The notes beneath the pieces were generated by a model. The model saw nothing but the letters and a program-made list of their open reading frames with translations, made no database searches and was not told the DNA's origin. A stretch of DNA of 64,000 bases from CAVOGJ01 sp963695405 (GTDB taxonomy: Bacteria > Planctomycetota > Planctomycetia > Pirellulales > Pirellulaceae), in the NCBI GenBank assembly GCA_963695405.1, contig CAVOGJ010000006.1, positions 310,001 through 374,000 on the forward strand. Direction: 5' to 3'. Position 1 is the stretch's first letter. Each line of letters starts with the position of its first letter. Shown here in pieces: positions 1 through 7,375 of the stretch. The translations under genes and the position numbers were made by a program.

Positions 1-440
1 GACATGGCCATCATCGTGCGGCCATGAAATCCCTCCGTGCAGCACAAGATTGCGGAACGATTCGTGGCCTGCCTGGCAATCTTGACCGCATTTTCAACCG
101 CCTCGGCACCCGAATTGACAAGCATCGTCTTCGTGTGAGGTCCGTGGGGAAGTAGGTCGGCAAGCTTCTCGCATAACGCGATATACGGTTCGTACGTGGC
201 GACTTGAAAACTGGCATGCATCAGTTTTTTGGCTTGCGCCGTGATCGCTTGAATCACCGCCGGCTGGCAATGCCCCACATTCAGCGTGCCGATCCCCCCC
301 GCGAAATCGATCACCTCCCGACCGCCATGATCCCGCAAGATCGCGCCACGGGCGGAAGCAACGACCAACGGCGTCGCCAGGGCAATGCCGCGAGGCGTAA
401 CCGCCGCCCGCCGCGCAATCAAATCGGAAAGCTCGTCCAT
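1..440 (-). CDS. gabT: 4-aminobutyrate aminotransferase-like class III PLP aminotransferase, N-terminal part
   Basis: The frame stays open to the left window edge, so only about the first 146 residues are visible and the PLP lysine lies outside. The visible part matches the N-terminal half of GabT/class III aminotransferases: 'DFAGGIGTLNVGHCQP', 'FQVATYEPYIALCE', 'SGAEAVENAVKIAR' and 'GFHGRTMMAM' all have direct counterparts in GabT. The family moves the amino group of GABA or a similar omega-amino acid to 2-oxoglutarate, using PLP. The ATG at 440 is preferred because GAGG lies about 5 bases before it; an in-frame ATG at 458 lacks a comparable site. It is transcribed away from the broken XRE-cupin regulator, an arrangement typical of amine or GABA catabolic genes and their repressor. 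The substrate is inferred from family likeness; ornithine or another diamine is possible. Confidence 0.85.
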   Translation of the reverse strand, partial: MDELSDLIARRAAVTPRGIALATPLVVASARGAILRDHGGREVIDFAGGIGTLNVGHCQPAVIQAITAQAKKLMHASFQVATYEPYIALCEKLADLLPHGPHTKTMLVNSGAEAVENAVKIARQATNRSAILCCTEGFHGRTMMAM

Positions 441-586
441 TCGTCCTCGCTCGTTCATGCTCGTTGATGCTCGCCTGACCGCTCGGGCCGCAGGGCTTCG
501 GTTGCGATTGATATATTAAACAGCCCCGGCTAGACTTTTCGCAAGATCAGAAATCCCCGGGATTCGAGCAAGACGCAGTGTTAAAA

Positions 587-1193
587 ATGCTAAGCAAGAA
601 GCGTCAACGGCCGAGGTCTCCTTTGCCGAACAGCCAGCACCGCTCGAGACCGACGTTGGGACTCGCGTTCGTCGTCTTCGCAAACAGTGCGGGATGTCGC
701 AGCGTGAATTGGCACGGCGAGCCGGAGTCACCAACGGCGCGGTTTCGATGATCGAGCAGAATCGTGTGAGTCCCTCAGTCGCGTCGCTCAAGAAGATACT
801 CGCAGCACTCGGGTGTACGCTCGCGCAATTTTTTGCAGAGGGAGCACGAACCGGAGCAAAAGGTCTTTTTTCGAGCCCATGAACTGCCTCGCATCGCCGA
901 TGGCACGGTGATCCTCCGTCAGATCGGCGGCCACGTGGCCCAGCGGCAAATGCAAGTGCTCCATGAGACCTACGTTCCAGGCGGGGATACCGGTCCCAGC
1001 ATGCTGACTCACGCCGGAGAAGAAGCGGGCATCGTCGTCCGCGGAGAGATTGAAGTGACCGTTGGTAGTCTGAACTGAAGTGCTTAGTGCCGGTGACGGA
1101 TACTACTTCAACAGCCAGCTGCAGCATCGATTTCGGAATATCGGCAAGATCGAGTGCGAGATCGTCAGTGCCTGTACGCCACCGACATTTTGA
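587..1193 (+). pseudogene. XRE-family regulator with C-terminal cupin (PuuR-like), frameshifted
   Basis: Three reading frames together give one complete XRE-cupin regulator. Frame one encodes the helix-turn-helix ('VRRLRKQCGMSQRELARRAG', then 'ISMIEQNRVSPSVASLKKIL'-type residues). Frame two carries the first part of the cupin ('VFFRAHELPRIADG', 'GDTGPSMLTHAGEEAGIVV'). Frame three carries the rest ('VLSAGDGYYFNSQLQHRFRN') and stops at 1191-1193. Dropping one G from the GGG near 838 and one A from the AA near 1074 joins the three parts cleanly. The HTH frame has no ATG, GTG or TTG between its upstream stop at 517 and residue 'CGM' at 694. The ATG at 587 is one base out of frame, so a third indel is likely. 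Relatives such as PuuR repress polyamine or GABA catabolism, which fits the divergent gabT-like gene. It is either a decayed gene or a run of consensus errors. Confidence 0.8.
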
Positions 1194-1351
1194 TACGTTC
1201 AGATGACTAATTGCCGACTAATTGGTCCGCGAAACGAACACAATCATTGCTACCTTTGCTCCGCGACCTGTGAGTTTTCATACGTGTCGCGTGGTGACTG
1301 CAGGCGGACCACAATGCCACCCGACGAATCGCGATAACAAATAAAGACCTT

Positions 1352-2890
1352 ATGACGCTCTTCGGAATATTGATCTATCTCGCCGTGTTGCTGTGGATCG
1401 GCGTCGTGGCCTCGTGGCAACTGCGAGATCTCCGCGACTATTATGCCGGTGGAAAACGTTTCGGTTTTTGGGCAGCCGCATTTTCATCACGCGCGACGGG
1501 CGAATCGGCGTGGCTGCTGATGGGACTGACCGGGATGGGGGCGGCGGTAGGCGTACAAGCCTTGTGGGTCGTGGTGGGCGAAGTGATCGGCGTCGCGGCG
1601 GCATGGATTCTCTTATGCCGTCGCTTCAAACGTCTGACCGATCAGTTCGATTCGATCACGATTCCCGATTACCTTGAATCTCGACTCAACGATACCAGCC
1701 AACGCATTCGATTGGTCTCGGCATTCACGCTCGTGGTGTTTGTAACCATCTATGTCAGCGCACAGATCGACGCTATTGGGACGGCGTTCGAGGCGTTCCT
1801 TGGATGGAATTACTATCTTGGTGCCGTTGTCGGTTTTGCGGTCGTCTTGGTCTACATTGTGAGTGGTGGCTTCGTGGCGGTCGTTTGGTCGGATGTTTTT
1901 CAGGCGAGCTTGATGGTGCTGGGATTGGTAGCGCTTCCCTTTTTTGGCCTGATCGCCACAGGTGGGTGTGCAGAAACAATTGCGAAGATACGTGTGCAGG
2001 ATCCGCTCTTGCTCTCCCTGTGGGGCCCCGCAGGACCCGGCTGGAATTCGTTCTTTACGACCCTTGGTTTTCTGGCGATCGGGCTCGGTTTTCTGGGCTC
2101 GCCACAGATCTTCGTTCGATTCTTGTCGCTGCGGTCCGAAAAGGAAATCCGACCGGGGACGGTCGTGGCTGTCATTTGGACGTTACTCGCAACGTCGGGC
2201 GCGGTGATGGTAGGGATCGTGGGACGAGCGCTGTTGGTCTCGCCAAATCAAAGCATGACCGAGCAACTGGGCGCAGGAGGCCAACAAGTCTTGCCGAGCC
2301 TCGTCACGCAAACCGTCCCCGATTGGGGGGTTGGATTGTACATCGCTATTGTCTTGGCGGCCATTATGTCAACGGTCGACTCGCTATTGGTACTGGCGTC
2401 AAGTGCGTTTGTGCGAGACTATTACCAGAAGGTGTGTCATCCCACGCTGCCAGACACAGAACTCTTGGGACGCAGTCGCCTGGTAACCTTTCTCCTGGCT
2501 GCATTCGCCTTGATGATTGCCTTTTCCGTGGCCGCATTCGTGCCGGGTCGTACGGTCTTTTGGTTTGCCATCTTTGGCTGGTCGGGCATTTCGGCGACAT
2601 TTTGCCCGACGATGATTCTCTCGCTCTACTGGTCCAAACTTACCGCCCGAGGCGCGATGGCGGCGATGCTGACCGGTTTCGCGAGTGTTCCGTTCTTCAA
2701 GTTTGTCGCACCGCAATTTCCAGTCGTTGGTAGCAGCTTTACTGCGTTGTCCGAGTTGCCTCCCGCATTTATTGCCTCGACGATCATGGCCGTTTGGATC
2801 AGCTTGCGCGATCGGGAGGGACAGCGGAGGCTGAAAGACCGCAAGCAAGACATCATTGCGGTGGCACCTGCGGTCCATCGTACTGGCTAA
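1352..2890 (+). CDS. sodium:solute symporter (SSS family, PutP-like)
   Basis: The 512-residue protein has the length and roughly 13 hydrophobic segments of the sodium:solute symporter family, which drives uptake of proline, sugars or other solutes with Na+. The early 'DYYAGGKRFGFWAAAFSSRATGES' region resembles the PutP segment around TM1-TM2. The later 'AIMSTVDSLLVLASSAFVRDYY' resembles the TM8 Na2-site helix with its Ser/Thr pair. The C-terminus is hydrophilic and short. It lies about 160 bases after the broken XRE-cupin gene and points the same way, so it may have been part of an amino-acid or amine uptake and catabolism locus with the gabT-like gene. The transported solute cannot be read from the sequence; proline is only the best-known choice for this branch. 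Confidence 0.88.
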   Translation: MTLFGILIYLAVLLWIGVVASWQLRDLRDYYAGGKRFGFWAAAFSSRATGESAWLLMGLTGMGAAVGVQALWVVVGEVIGVAAAWILLCRRFKRLTDQFDSITIPDYLESRLNDTSQRIRLVSAFTLVVFVTIYVSAQIDAIGTAFEAFLGWNYYLGAVVGFAVVLVYIVSGGFVAVVWSDVFQASLMVLGLVALPFFGLIATGGCAETIAKIRVQDPLLLSLWGPAGPGWNSFFTTLGFLAIGLGFLGSPQIFVRFLSLRSEKEIRPGTVVAVIWTLLATSGAVMVGIVGRALLVSPNQSMTEQLGAGGQQVLPSLVTQTVPDWGVGLYIAIVLAAIMSTVDSLLVLASSAFVRDYYQKVCHPTLPDTELLGRSRLVTFLLAAFALMIAFSVAAFVPGRTVFWFAIFGWSGISATFCPTMILSLYWSKLTARGAMAAMLTGFASVPFFKFVAPQFPVVGSSFTALSELPPAFIASTIMAVWISLRDREGQRRLKDRKQDIIAVAPAVHRTG

Positions 2891-3252
2891 CCACCTGCCG
2901 GAAAGGAACTGCATTTGTCGATCACACGCCCTGGGTACGCCCGCTCCGGCCCCAACCCAGAGGAACTTCGTGGATGCTCGGTTCACCCCTTCTTTCCACG
3001 ACGATTGGATAGCGTCAATGGCGTCTGGTCGTCGTCCGAACGGGGAGACACGATGCCAATCCTCAACCCGGCGACAGGGCGACACCATCGCCATCGTGCA
3101 CGGCGTTCATCGCGTCTGCCCGCATCGCTCAGCTCGCTTTCCGGCCCGAACGGGTTTTGCGGGTTAGCTAAAGTCTTTCGATTAGGCAGCCGATGAGGGG
3201 AGTGGAAGAGTTGTGTTGGGGCTCGGCCTTTGGGACCCCATTTGCACCGGTT

Positions 3253-3292
3253 CGAACGCTAACCATTGCAAAATAAAGACTTACAGCGTTCG
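3253..3292. repeat. inverted repeat CGAACGCT / AGCGTTCG
   Basis: The arms at 3253-3260 and 3285-3292 are perfect 8-bp complements separated by 24 bases. Outside the arms ACCGG (3247-3251) can pair again with CCGGT (3296-3300) across a small internal bulge, so the foldable structure is larger. It could be a hairpin at the end of the symporter transcript or a protein site; there is no T-run to mark it as an intrinsic terminator. Confidence 0.55.
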
Positions 3293-3317
3293 GGCCCGGT
3301 TGAGAGAAACTGTTTTG

Positions 3318-3348
3318 TCGTAAATTGCTTCCGAGTAACAATTTACGA
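3318..3348. repeat. perfect 10-bp inverted repeat upstream of the HU promoter
   Basis: TCGTAAATTG at 3318-3327 is exactly complementary to CAATTTACGA at 3339-3348 with an 11-base spacer. The AT-rich arms lie about 55 bases before the -35 box of the HU promoter. Dyads of this size and spacing are typical of dimeric regulator sites; a hairpin in an upstream transcript is the alternative. Confidence 0.6.
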
Positions 3349-3403
3349 TTATCGATGCCGTGACGCACGCGGCGGCGGCGGGGGTTGGCCGAAGCGTGCT
3401 TGC

Positions 3404-3432
3404 TTGACACTACTTCTTACCCTGTTTACACT
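3404..3432 (+). promoter_or_regulatory. sigma70-type promoter for the HU gene
   Basis: A perfect TTGACA (3404-3409) is followed by exactly 17 bases and TACACT (3427-3432), which matches four of six bases of the -10 consensus. The predicted start near 3439 leaves a leader of about 85 bases before the HU start codon. Confidence 0.6.
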
Positions 3433-3525
3433 TGGAGCAATTGCGGCGTCTTCGGACGGCTACCATTTCGATGTTGTTTCTCGTTTGCCGACCGACTGCA
3501 GGATTGAGGTCATCGGGAGCCCGTT

Positions 3526-3960
3526 GTGACCAAGAAAGAGATAGTAAAAACCATTTCTGAAGAAATTGGTTTGACACAACTCAAGACGAAAGAGATCGTC
3601 CAGAAGACGTTCGACGCCATTGTCGAGACGTTGGTGACGGAGGGTCGGATCGAACTAAGAAATTTTGGAGTTTTTGAAGTCAAAAAAAGGGCGGCCCGTC
3701 GAGCCCGCAATCCCCGCACGGGCGACAAGGTGAGCGTACCCGAGAAGTACGTGGTGACGTTCAAGCCAGGTAAAGAGATGGAAGAGAAGGTGAAGTTGAT
3801 GAGTGATCAGGCGGAGGCGGAGCGGCTGGCCGCCGAGGCGGCGCAGGCGACGCGTCCGCCGCCAACCTCCCCGACAACGCCCACCGTGGGAACTCCAGGG
3901 CGGACAGCGGGCGGGAATCCGGCCGGCTTAGGTCCAGAGTCTTTTGGCACGACGGGATAA
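3526..3960 (+). CDS. hup: HU-family DNA-binding protein with Pro/Ala-rich tail
   Basis: The first 90 residues are a complete HU/IHF domain: 'MTKKEIVKTISEEIGLTQLK', then 'ELRNFGVFEVKKRAARRARN' including the 'NPRTG' beta-arm that inserts into the DNA minor groove. The family compacts and bends chromosomal DNA as a dimer. Residues 95-144 are an extra low-complexity tail rich in Ala, Pro, Thr and Gly that standard HU lacks; similar tails occur in planctomycete HU proteins. The start is GTG with GGGAG about 7 bases upstream. A strong promoter lies about 95 bases before it, as expected for an abundant nucleoid protein. Whether it behaves as HU or IHF cannot be decided here. Confidence 0.93.
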   Translation: MTKKEIVKTISEEIGLTQLKTKEIVQKTFDAIVETLVTEGRIELRNFGVFEVKKRAARRARNPRTGDKVSVPEKYVVTFKPGKEMEEKVKLMSDQAEAERLAAEAAQATRPPPTSPTTPTVGTPGRTAGGNPAGLGPESFGTTG

Positions 3961-4025
3961 CGGAGCAGGCGAGAAGACAAAGAACGAAGGCAGGAAGAGG
4001 GTAGCGGGCAAGTCGGATCGGAACT

Positions 4026-4058
4026 GCTGGCCGGAGGCCAGCACGAGGCAAATTTGCC
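4026..4058. repeat. hairpin and 12-bp palindrome before the small secreted-protein gene
   Basis: GCTGGCC (4026-4032) pairs with GGCCAGC (4036-4042) around a 3-base loop. It is followed closely by the perfect palindrome GGCAAATTTGCC (4047-4058). No T-run follows, so this may be a weak terminator for HU or an operator for the gene starting 34 bases further on. Confidence 0.45.
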
Positions 4059-4091
4059 GTCATCGCAAGGACGGTGACTCACGGAGGAGAA

Positions 4092-4316
4092 ATGATCATG
4101 CGACGCGTGTTATGGGGCCTGCTCTTGGCCGTGTTGGTGAGCGGCAATATCGGTTGTTTCTTACCGATCTATTCCGCTGCACCCGACCGTCGGGCCAGAC
4201 AATTGCTTACGACATCCGAGAATCTGCGGATGCTCGTTGACGAGTGGGAACGGATTTGGTTTTTGGACCAACCCAGTCATATGCAGCCATACCGTACGCA
4301 CGGTGGGATTCTGTAG
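4092..4316 (+). CDS. small secreted planctomycete protein with WFLDQPSHM motif
   Basis: The 74-residue protein has a basic start (MIMRR), a hydrophobic stretch, a cysteine at about residue 21 and a short mature part. The mature part holds 'CFLPIYSAAPDRRARQLL', then 'EWERIWFLDQPSHMQPYRTH' and a terminal 'GGIL'. I recall proteins with this 'FLPIYS...EWER.WFLDQP.H..P.RTHGG' pattern as conserved in planctomycetes; the function is unknown. The Cys environment (NIGC) is a poor lipobox, so lipidation is uncertain. AGGAG lies just before the ATG at 4092; a second ATG at 4098 is also possible. The gene lies between HU and pyrD and may be co-transcribed with pyrD. Confidence 0.7.
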   Translation: MIMRRVLWGLLLAVLVSGNIGCFLPIYSAAPDRRARQLLTTSENLRMLVDEWERIWFLDQPSHMQPYRTHGGIL

Positions 4317-4423
4317 CCAACGCGGGGCTGGCACATGCCATCTGTCGGCGGCGGGCGTTTCCGAGTCGCGATGCGGATGTTACGCTGAGGCGTTTCCGCT
4401 ACCTGCTGAACGCCCGGCTGGTC

Positions 4424-5356
4424 ATGTCTGAATCGCGCTCCTCTACCACGTCCAAACTCTCGGTTCGCCTGGGTCCGCTGACCTTGCCAAATCCGATTCT
4501 CGTCGCATCGGGTACGTTTGGATACGCCCGCGAGATGGCTGGCATCGTTGATTTGTCTCGACTGGGCGGAATTGTTCCGAAGACGATCACGCCTGTGGCT
4601 CGTGAAGGCAATGCGCCTTGGCGTACAGTAGAGACGACCGCCGGTCTATTGAATTCGATTGGACTCGACAACGATGGCATCGACGCTTTCTTAAAGTTTC
4701 ATCTCCCATATTTGGCAACTCTTTCGTGTCCGTTGATCGTAAGTCTTGCTGCGGCATCCACGCGCGAATACGCAGAAATGGCCGCATCAATCGAGGCGGC
4801 CGGTGGCGCGGCGGCGATTGAGCTAAATATTTCATGCCCCAACGTGGCGCATGGGGTCGATTTTGGAACCGATCCGGAAAGGTGTTTCGCGGTCGTGCGA
4901 ATGGTCCGGGACGCGACCGACCTCCCGATATTCGTCAAACTGACGCCGAATGTGACGCGGATTGATGAGATAGCGCAAGCTGCGGAGGCTGCTCGTGCTG
5001 ACGGCATCTCCGTGATCAATACCGTGTTGGGTATCGCGATCGATTGGAGACGCCGCCGACCGATGCTAGGCAATGGCATGGGCGGACTAAGTGGGCCGGC
5101 GATCAAACCGATCGCACTGCGTTGCGTACGCCAGGTCGCAGCCGCCGTCTCGCTTCCCATCCTTGGGATTGGCGGCATTGCCACGATCGACGACGTCATG
5201 GAGTTCCTGGTAGCCGGGGCGGCGGCGGTCCAAATTGGCACGGCCAACTTCTACGACCCGACGGTTTCCACAAGAATCATCGATGCACTTCCGGCGGCCT
5301 TGTCCGAGCTAGGTGCCGACTCGGTAAGTGAGATCATCGGGACCTTATCCGAATAA
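4424..5356 (+). CDS. pyrD: dihydroorotate dehydrogenase, class 1B catalytic subunit
   Basis: This FMN enzyme oxidises dihydroorotate to orotate in pyrimidine synthesis. The 310-residue length from ATG 4424 fits class 1 enzymes. Diagnostic parts are 'PNPILVASGTFGY' near the start, 'ELNISCPN' with the class 1B catalytic cysteine, 'KLTPNV', 'INTVLGIAIDWRRRRPMLGN' and 'GGLSGPAIKPIALR' followed by 'GIGGI' and 'GAAAVQIGTANF' for phosphate binding of FMN. Class 1B enzymes normally pair with a PyrK iron-sulfur subunit, which is not in the window. The frame is open further upstream, but the ATG at 4424 gives the normal N-terminus. trpS follows after 36 bases on the same strand, so the two are probably co-transcribed. 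Confidence 0.93.
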   Translation: MSESRSSTTSKLSVRLGPLTLPNPILVASGTFGYAREMAGIVDLSRLGGIVPKTITPVAREGNAPWRTVETTAGLLNSIGLDNDGIDAFLKFHLPYLATLSCPLIVSLAAASTREYAEMAASIEAAGGAAAIELNISCPNVAHGVDFGTDPERCFAVVRMVRDATDLPIFVKLTPNVTRIDEIAQAAEAARADGISVINTVLGIAIDWRRRRPMLGNGMGGLSGPAIKPIALRCVRQVAAAVSLPILGIGGIATIDDVMEFLVAGAAAVQIGTANFYDPTVSTRIIDALPAALSELGADSVSEIIGTLSE

Positions 5357-5392
5357 CAAATCATCGCCATCCCGCAGCAGGAATTGAGATCA

Positions 5393-6358
5393 ATGCGCGT
5401 TCTTTCCGGTATTCAACCCACGGGTCGCTTCCATTGGGGAAATTATTTCGGCGCGATCCGCCAGTATATCGATTTGCAGGAGGGTAATGAGGCATACTAC
5501 TTCATCGCCAATCTGCACGCCTTGACCACGGTTCGGGATCCACAACGATTGCGAGAGTACACGCTTGATGCGGCGATCGACTTGCTGGCGTTGGGTTTGG
5601 ACCCTGACAAGGCGACGCTGTTCGTGCAATCCGACGTACCCGAGGTGTCGGAACTAACTTGGCTGCTGATGACGGGCACGCCCTTGGGGTTATTGGAACG
5701 CTGCCACGCGTACAAGGAAAAAAAAGCCCGCGGCGTTACCGCGGATGCTGGACTCTTCACGTATCCCGTACTGATGGCGGCTGACATCCTGGCTTATGAT
5801 GCCGAGGCAGTACCCGTCGGACAGGATCAGGTACAGCACATTGAGGTCACGCGCGATTTGGCGGGCAGTTTCAACCACCAATTTGGCGACACCTTCGTTT
5901 TGCCAAAGGCCAAGTTACTTGACAAAGGCGCCAAGGTGCCGGGTACCGACGGCGAAAAAATGTCGAAGAGCTACAACAATACACTGGATGTGTTCGAGGA
6001 TCCAAAAACCCAGCGCAAGCAAATTATGCGCATCATGACCGACTCGAGGCCGATGGAAGACGCAAAGGACCCCGAGACCGATCATTTGTATGAACTCTAC
6101 TCACTCTTGGCCGGTGAGTCGGATGTTGTCGCCATGGCCGAACTGTATCGTCGAGGTGGATTTGGATATGGAGAAGTGAAGAAGGCCCTGGCGGATGCCG
6201 CCGAATCTTTCTTCGCCGAGCCGCGTGCCCGCCGCGCGGAACTGGCGGCCAAACCGGATCGGGTCGCTGAAATTCTCGCGGCGGGCGCCAGTCGCGCGCG
6301 AGCAAAGGCGGCGGAGGTCCTGTTGCGTGCCCAACGCGCGTCCGGAATAAAGTTCTAG
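5393..6358 (+). CDS. trpS: tryptophanyl-tRNA synthetase
   Basis: This class Ic synthetase charges tRNA-Trp. The 321-residue protein begins 'MRVLSGIQPTGRFHWGNYFG', where HWGN is the HIGH-type motif. It carries 'GEKMSKSYNN' as the KMSKS loop at about residue 190, and 'VPVGQDQVQHIEVTRD' is typical of bacterial TrpRS. Length is normal. ATG 5393 is chosen because it gives the canonical start; an in-frame TTG lies three codons earlier. The gene follows pyrD closely and precedes acpS by 68 bases, forming a rightward housekeeping group. Confidence 0.95.
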   Translation: MRVLSGIQPTGRFHWGNYFGAIRQYIDLQEGNEAYYFIANLHALTTVRDPQRLREYTLDAAIDLLALGLDPDKATLFVQSDVPEVSELTWLLMTGTPLGLLERCHAYKEKKARGVTADAGLFTYPVLMAADILAYDAEAVPVGQDQVQHIEVTRDLAGSFNHQFGDTFVLPKAKLLDKGAKVPGTDGEKMSKSYNNTLDVFEDPKTQRKQIMRIMTDSRPMEDAKDPETDHLYELYSLLAGESDVVAMAELYRRGGFGYGEVKKALADAAESFFAEPRARRAELAAKPDRVAEILAAGASRARAKAAEVLLRAQRASGIKF

Positions 6359-6426
6359 CCGCCAACTCCCATATCGGTCCGATGCGGAATAGGGTTGCGG
6401 CATGAGGAAAACTCGAGTTCGATAAG

Positions 6427-6816
6427 ATGCGCGTATTCGGAATCGGCAATGAGATCGTCGAATGCCTGCGGATCGCGCAGATGATCGAGCGGCACGGAGA
6501 GGATTTTCTGCGTCGCGTGTTCACGGATCGAGAAATCGTTTATTGCAGTTCCCGCAAAATGGCGACTCAACACTACGCCGCGCGATGGGCGGGCAAGCAG
6601 GCCGTGATCCGAGCTCTGGCGATGACGCAACGAGGAGGCTTACAATGGCCCGAACTCGAGATCTCCCAGGGGACTGGCGGGAGTGTGACCATACGTTTGG
6701 CTGGAAAGTTTCGTAAAATATGCCAGGAAAATCACATCAGCCAACTGTCATTAAGCATTGCCCATTGCCGCACGCATGCATCGGCCGTGGCGATTGCGAT
6801 GGCCCAGGAAGATTGA
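6427..6816 (+). CDS. acpS: holo-[acyl-carrier-protein] synthase, with altered metal ligands
   Basis: AcpS moves 4'-phosphopantetheine from CoA to the serine of acyl carrier protein. The 129-residue protein follows the family along its length: 'GIGNEIVECLRIAQMIERHG', 'FTDREIVYC', 'HYAARWAGKQAV', and a C-terminal 'LSLSIAHC...ASAVAIAM'. Two positions stand out. The usual GTDIVE aspartate (Mg ligand, Asp8 in E. coli) is glutamate, and the usual AAKEA glutamate (Glu58) is glutamine. The first change may be common in planctomycetes; the second removes a charged metal ligand. It is the last gene of the pyrD-trpS-acpS group and ends about 70 bases before the convergent Tad genes. Confidence 0.85.
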   Translation: MRVFGIGNEIVECLRIAQMIERHGEDFLRRVFTDREIVYCSSRKMATQHYAARWAGKQAVIRALAMTQRGGLQWPELEISQGTGGSVTIRLAGKFRKICQENHISQLSLSIAHCRTHASAVAIAMAQED

Positions 6817-6890
6817 GCCCGCGCATCTTCCCACGAACGCTGCGATTCGCCGCCGTTGCTGCTGACTTGCCGGACGCGTGTCGCCAAAGC

Positions 6891-7349
6891 TTATGAACCA
6901 TTCATCACTTCTCGTCGCAGCGTGCAACTTGCCCCCAGCGATCGGCCGACAATCAGCTGGTTGATCGCAAAACCGTGGCTGGCCTGCAGCGTCAAATGGA
7001 TATCGACCGTGACCTGAGGCGTGTCGGCATTGATCGAACTGGGTGTCACCACAACCGTGGCATCGGAAATGCCAATGGCTTGCAGGATCTGTTGGGCCGC
7101 TGCCTCGCAATTCGCAGCCTTGGCTCCGGGCAAGATTCCCATCCGGCAGCCCTCGTAGGCCGCATTTTCGACGCTGTTCTTGATGACGTTGAACCGTGAA
7201 AATTCGACAGAAGCAAAGAAAATAAGAAACAGAATCGGTGCAGTCAGCGCCAATTCTACAGAGAGCGTGCCTGCTGGCTGTCTACTTCGCCTCTGCCGGC
7301 GAGGTGAGGCAGATTGTGACGGTCGGTTTCGATCGGAAGTAATGCTCAT
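6891..7349 (-). CDS. TadE-like pseudopilin
   Basis: The 152-residue protein has a basic N-terminal part and then 'GTLSVELALTAPILFLIFFA', a TadE-type signal with the conserved glutamate five residues into the hydrophobic helix, followed by 'EFSRFNVIKNSVENAAYEGCR'. TadE-like proteins are processed pseudopilins exported with the Tad/Flp machinery. It is the last gene of the leftward group, 26 bases after the TadG-like VWA gene. No tadA, tadB, tadC or prepilin peptidase is present in the window, so the export machinery must be elsewhere. Confidence 0.82.
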   Translation of the reverse strand: MSITSDRNRPSQSASPRRQRRSRQPAGTLSVELALTAPILFLIFFASVEFSRFNVIKNSVENAAYEGCRMGILPGAKAANCEAAAQQILQAIGISDATVVVTPSSINADTPQVTVDIHLTLQASHGFAINQLIVGRSLGASCTLRREVMNGS

Positions 7350-7375
7350 GTCGCTATTTCATGCCATCGGCAGGA

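Larger units (their letters stand above)
2891..3525. other. 635-bp intergenic region with two inverted repeats and a promoter
   Basis: No convincing coding frame is present. The region holds an 8-bp inverted repeat (3253-3260 with 3285-3292), a 10-bp inverted repeat (3318-3327 with 3339-3348) and a near-consensus promoter at 3404-3432, all upstream of the HU gene. The first 260 bases show no recognisable element. Confidence 0.6.

Noticed and set aside
516..1127. Leftward frame of 203 codons opposite the regulator
   Set aside because: It is Arg/Ser-rich and without motifs, while the other strand gives clear HTH and cupin sequence.
2399..3094. Leftward frame of 231 codons across the symporter end
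   Set aside because: It is the antisense shadow of a well-supported transporter and shows no motif.
3162..3264. tRNA-like ends GGTTAGC and GCTAACC with GGTTCGAAC between
   Set aside because: The 7-bp ends pair, but the span is 103 bases, the TTCGAAC lies in the wrong place with no T-stem, and no anticodon arm can be drawn. It is not a tRNA or selenocysteine tRNA.
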